A DNA stretch of 64,000 bases from Trichinella spiralis (Eukaryota; Nematoda; Enoplea; Trichinellida; Trichinellidae), in assembly GCA_000181795.3 (NCBI GenBank), contig CM012954.1:15692943-15756942 (forward strand), in the 5' to 3' direction. Positions 59,701 through 64,000 of this stretch are shown in pieces. The position numbers and the translations under genes were made by a program. The notes under the pieces were generated by a model. That model saw nothing but the letters and a program-made list of their open reading frames with translations, was not told the DNA's origin and did no database searches. The first letter of the stretch is position 1. Each line of letters begins with the position of its first letter.

Positions 59701-62700
59701 GCATTTGCACGAGGCGAAGTCAACGCTTGCATGGAATTGTTGCGTATTTTGAACGACTGGTTTGCCGACGACAGTGCTGCAGTTGGTAATATTTTTCTGA
59801 CTCGACTACTGGCTGCGATTATGAAATATAATTTTTTTTTTGCAATTATGAAGCATTCAATTCGAAAATATTGCAACGATTGTCACGCTTTGCAGAGCCG
59901 GATAAATTTGAAGAAATTTTACACTGCGCTGTTAAGCAAGTAATTGTTGTCCATCCATATCATTGTTTTGTTTTGTTTTGTTTTTTTGAGTTTTACAATA
60001 TTTTTTTGTTGTTGTAATTTTAGAATTTGGTTTTCGATTCAGCTACGTTGCAGAATTTGCAGGAAAAATTTTCCAATACTGGCAGTGAAAAGTTCGTCGA
60101 ATATTTAAATACACTGATGAAACACGAACCATCATCCGTGAATGTGAAAAATGTAAGTGCTTGTTTCATCAGCTTCAGAATGATAAATTTGTTTCAAATC
60201 AGTTTTTTTTGTTCTTCTTTTTAATTTCCATATTTCAGGCAACAACGGCAGTATCAAATATTGATGTGGATCAATTTATTGACGAGTGCAACCAGATGGG
60301 CGTGGTGGACAAATTTTTAGCAGATGTGATGCTTCGGAAAGCTTTCGCTGATCAGGTAGGTGACTTTGTGTGAGATGTTCAAAATTTTTATTCTTTAATG
60401 GTAAATTTTTAAGAAATACGATGATTTCAAAAAACTCTACCTCTTCTTGAAAGACCACAACGACTGGTATGCAACCGTGGGCCACGACCAACAGATGATC
60501 CACGTTTATCTGGTTACCGATGAAGTGGATCAAGCGGTGCAACTATTCAAATCGAAGTTTGTGAAAAATTATTATTTTTGAAAATTTATAATATTTTCCC
60601 ATTTTTGCTCATCAGAGAAACGAAATATGCTCATACGGCACTCGCTGTTGCGGAAGCGTTGGTCAAACAGAAGCGTGTGGACGACGCTTTGGATATTCTG
60701 AGGGAAAATTGCAATCGCACGGACGAATATGACAGTGGACGGTTTGCTGCGGCGTTGAACTCGTTTCTCGACTCGGCTGTAATGAACGTTTCACCGGAAG
60801 AATTGTGCAATCTGTTGAATGGTACATCGGTTGACAATTTTCCCATGAATATCAGCTCACTGATGACCAAGTGCATCAAAAAATACATTGACCGGTAACT
60901 ACTGTATAACATATGCGTATAAATTTTAATGTTAATATGGAATATTTGTAAAATTGTAATCAATTGTCGTGCTGTATATATTGTTGATTATGAATGAATA
61001 AAAATAATTATAGGAATGAATTGGATAAAGCGGTGGAATTTTTCGAAAGAGCCGCATTATTTTTCCGCCGCATCCCGTACGCAACTGAACTGACAATTGA
61101 ATTGGTAAAAAAGGAACAGTCGGCTTTGTTGCAGAAAGGTATTTATTTTTCCATACGCCTTTGCAAAATTTTGCATATATATATTTATTTATTTATTTAT
61201 ATGGTAATTTGGCATGTTATTGTTTGAAGCATTTGACATTGTCGTACGAATTCGAGGCGAATTGCACGCCGTGATGACGCTGGCCCTGGCGTTGGTTAGC
61301 TGTGGTCGTGTGGATCAGGCGAATCAGCTTTTGAAACGTCGAGGTGTCCGGATTGATCACAACCATTTGATCAACTTTTGCAGAATTCGTGTGGAAAACA
61401 ATAAAGTTTGTTTGTTTGTTAACTTTAATTTATTTATTTATTGGTTTTTTCTTAGTTTCGAGATTTGGAAGCACTTTTCACAGCAACCAATGGTGTAGTG
61501 GATTGCAATCGCAACAATTTGCTTTCGTTTTTGTTGATCACTTACAGTATGCAATTTTTGGAAACGAAATATTCTCTATTTTATTTGCATATTCTATTTG
61601 CACAGGAAACTGTCGAAATTGGCGACGTGCGTTGTATTTTTGGAATTTGTTGAAGGAGGAAAATTTTCACCTGTCCAAGCGTAATCTGTTGTTGTTCAAA
61701 AAGATTTTCAGCGACAACGGCCAACTGCCTCCGGATGATTTGATTGTACGTTGCTTGTTGAAACAATAATTTATTAGATGAATTTGGATGAATATTTATT
61801 TGGAAATTTTCATTTCAGGAATTGTTGGAAAACAGTGGAGTGGAACGTATGGGCAGTGACATGGATTCATTGGAACAGACCGAAGATGATCTGCTCAAGT
61901 CGATCTACAACGTCGTGCCCAGTTCTGAAGTTATTGCTCTTTTGAATGAGGTAAAAGAGGGGGGGGGGAGGGGGGATTTTTTGCTTTCTTATAAGTATAA
62001 ATTTAAATTCGCTTCAATGTGTGTTTGTAGAAGCGAATTGAAGAGGCGGTGAATTTGTTTCAAGAGGTCGTGCAGATGCGGCAATCTTTTCCGTTGAAAG
62101 TCAGTCGTCAAGTGATCATGACTCTGAGACGTATGAAAGATTGGGAATCATTGTCGAAAATTCGTCGTTCACTTCCCGCATCTGATGTTCGAATGCTGAA
62201 CTTGCAATATTACATCGGAGAAGTGATGATAAACTGGTAAATCAAAAAAGCCAATAAATATAATTAATATGCACAAACGATGTTTATAACAATTATGAAT
62301 GCATGTCGAGTGAAAATTGTAGTGGCGAATGTGAACATTTTTTGGAATCGTTGGAAATTCGCCCAAGAGTACGGACCTATTCGTCGTTGGTGGCGCTACT
62401 ATTGGAAAACAACCCCAAATTGGAAGAACGAGGTGATTTTTAAAAAGAAAAATTTGCATGCGAAAAATGATTAAAACTGTTTGTTCTGTTGAAGTTCATC
62501 TTTACGCTGAGAATGCTTATCGTTTGAACAATCCGGTGCCGTTGGTCGGCCTTTGGATGTATTATACGGTCAATGGACGTGACGAAGAGGCGCGAGCTTT
62601 AGCAGAACGACTGGGCGAGAAAGTTATCGCCAGCTGCTTAAAATATCAGTATTTATTTCAACAGGCGAAAGATCGAAATCAACTTTCACAAATGATCGAC

Positions 62701-63161
62701 AGCACGTTGACAATGATGAAAAAGCATTGTACGACCGAAAGCATTTCCGCGGCTGTTGGTTCTTTGATTCTCATTGAACGTGAGTGTATAATCTTTTTTT
62801 TTTGTATTTACTGTGTAATTGTATAATTTGTGTGGTGGGGTTTTGTTCATCTTTTTTTTGGCTTAGGAGAAAATTCGCAACGTGTAGAAGAGCTGATAAC
62901 AATGGCGGAAGAAAACGGCTGGACGAACAGTAGATTTTACAAAAGAATCATGAATGGATTGAAGTCGTCGACCACGATGGTTTGTTTGTTTTCTGTTGTA
63001 GTAGTTGTTGTTGTTGATTCTTATTCAAATTAATTAAGAATGAAGATTTGCCAGATGATGCGGAATTGATGAGTAGCGACGATGACGACGATCATGATGA
63101 CATCAAGGAAGATTTGGATCAGAACAAAGCAACAACAACAACAACTGCGGAAACGCCTTAA
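56768..63161 (+). CDS. LRPPRC: LRPPRC-like mitochondrial pentatricopeptide-repeat protein
   Basis: RNA-binding PPR protein that stabilises mitochondrial mRNAs (with SLIRP in other animals). Twenty-six exons close in phase to 1344 aa (human 1394). Starts: 56768, 57036, 57806, 58059, 58298, 58453, 58641, 58803, 59091, 59242, 59642, 59854, 60024, 60239, 60414, 60616, 61014, 61230, 61456, 61606, 61819, 62031, 62323, 62495, 62867, 63039; last base 63161. The N-terminus MNVSRILLKKYNVPTYRSL is basic without acid residues, a mitochondrial presequence. Degenerate PPR helix pairs recur, for example MLKEMEEAGIEPSRYTFELL followed by CCKQGNIEEAM, METKGLRPSSLTYAAKL, and LREMKVAGIPLRTQYFW. The last exon is acidic (SDDDDDHDDIKED). 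It could be another long animal PPR protein, but length and spacing favour LRPPRC. Confidence 0.85.
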
Positions 63162-63552
63162 AGATGATAGATAACTTTGCCATTGTGAAGAAAATAATTT
63201 TCACACACATTTACTTTTCGTGGTTCGTTAGTTCAATTAAGTTCAATCAATATAAGCACGATGGTAACAGGAAAGTAAAAATTTGAAAAAAAAATTATAT
63301 CATATATATTTATATTTGTTGTATTGTTATCCAGTCAATTTATTTTTTTTTGAGCATCATATTTTTTGAAATAATATATAATGTGCTTGTTTCTGTTTTT
63401 CAGGAAACAATTGCGATCTATAATTTATTTATTTTCTAATAATTGAATCAACGCATCAGATGCGGTAGAAAAATTCTACGAAAAACTTACTTACTTTACG
63501 AAGAGAAAATAAGCCGTTGTTTTTGTTTCTATTTTCAAGATGCTATTTAATA
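63162..63552. other. Gap between convergent genes
   Basis: 390 bases between the LRPPRC stop and the stop of the next, minus-strand gene. AT-rich 3'UTR sequence; nothing else seen. Confidence 0.5.
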
Positions 63553-64000
63553 CTACAGGATTATACTATCATCGGTAATGTAGGTCATGTTAGAAGCGAA
63601 AAAATTGAAGATTAGGTTGAATGGATAAAGCTCTGTGAAAATTGCAATCGGTTGAGAAGTATTTTTCGATACTCTGTGCAATTTTGTCCAATCATAAATT
63701 CCATACTGATAATCGGTGTTGTTGATTCTGCACAGAAGCGGTGCCCCTTCGGTTATTACTTTGAGTTTCTGAAAAGCGAAAATTACACCACCTATTTTAA
63801 GCTTTTTCGTTTTTTTTTTCTCAGTATTTGATGCAAATAATGGTTTTTGTTTTTTTTCAGGTTGTGTAGACAATTTTTTCCATATGAATAAAAATGAGAG
63901 ACGAAGAAAATTTATAATAGAATAATTTGACGATCAACATTTCCACTTACTTCGAGGTCTATCGTAGTATTATTGGAAGCGGATACTGTGCATGTTCCGC
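63553..64000 (-). CDS. 3' end of an unrecognised gene (partial, runs off the right edge)
   Basis: Two exons: 64000-63951 (partial, reading GTCTVSASNNTTIDLE) and 63768-63553 (71 codons plus stop), joined in phase by a GTAAGT donor and a GCTTTTCAG acceptor. The second exon reads KLKVITEGAPLLCRINNTDYQYG and ends FFASNMTYITDDSIIL. TCTVSA and several N-x-T/S sites suggest the end of an extracellular domain, but this is a weak hint and I do not recognise the family. A donor-like GTATAA overlaps the last codons, so the gene might have further exons. Confidence 0.5.

Overview
This is a eukaryotic (animal) window. It is AT-rich and its genes are cut into many exons by mostly short introns with GT...AG ends. 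At least nine reading frames have a strong 3' splice site within 2-45 bases of their start codon, as expected if mRNAs receive a trans-spliced leader. With a nematode-type DUF229 protein and a divergent casein-kinase-1/TTBK-type kinase, this points to a nematode, or less likely another spliced-leader invertebrate. The species is not identified. I found no transposon, virus-derived element, rRNA, tRNA or CRISPR array. One 629-base assembly gap lies at 11936-12564.

Left third (minus strand, 44-10666): most of an L1CAM/neuroglian cell-adhesion gene with 6 Ig domains, 5 FN3 domains and the transmembrane exon. The cytoplasmic tail lies off the left edge. The signal-peptide exon was not found and may be in or beyond the gap. 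From 10667 to 17012 I see no convincing coding sequence. At 17028-18465 (+) is a small CK1-like kinase with an altered catalytic loop.

Middle (minus strand, 18698-32537): a head-to-tail run reading leftwards from an unrecognised 327-aa gene, a possible 40-aa gene, SPE-39/VIPAS39 (endolysosomal sorting), glutaminyl-tRNA synthetase and a membrane-anchored short-chain dehydrogenase. The poly(A)-to-acceptor spacing between SPE-39 and the synthetase looks operon-like. An old tandem duplication (about 26.9-28.6 kb and 29.15-31.45 kb) copied the 3' exons of the 327-aa gene together with the 5' exons of SPE-39. It left a SPE-39 relic and a second, nearly identical, still-open terminal exon.

Right half: a novel protein kinase C of the epsilon type (+, 35931-47872). 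Its 5.6-kb second intron holds an intronless, strikingly GC-rich DUF229 gene on the opposite strand. Then come a 170-aa probable mitochondrial membrane protein (-), a single-exon gremlin/DAN-family BMP antagonist (+) followed by an AU-rich element, and a complete 26-exon LRPPRC-like mitochondrial PPR protein (+, 1344 aa). The last exons of an unrecognised minus-strand gene reach the right edge.

Exon models were built by hand from splice signals, reading phase and family resemblance. Coding phase closes across all exons of the kinase, synthetase, SPE-39, 327-aa, PKC and LRPPRC genes. The two exceptions are an L1CAM Ig2 exon and one dehydrogenase 3' splice site, both reported below.
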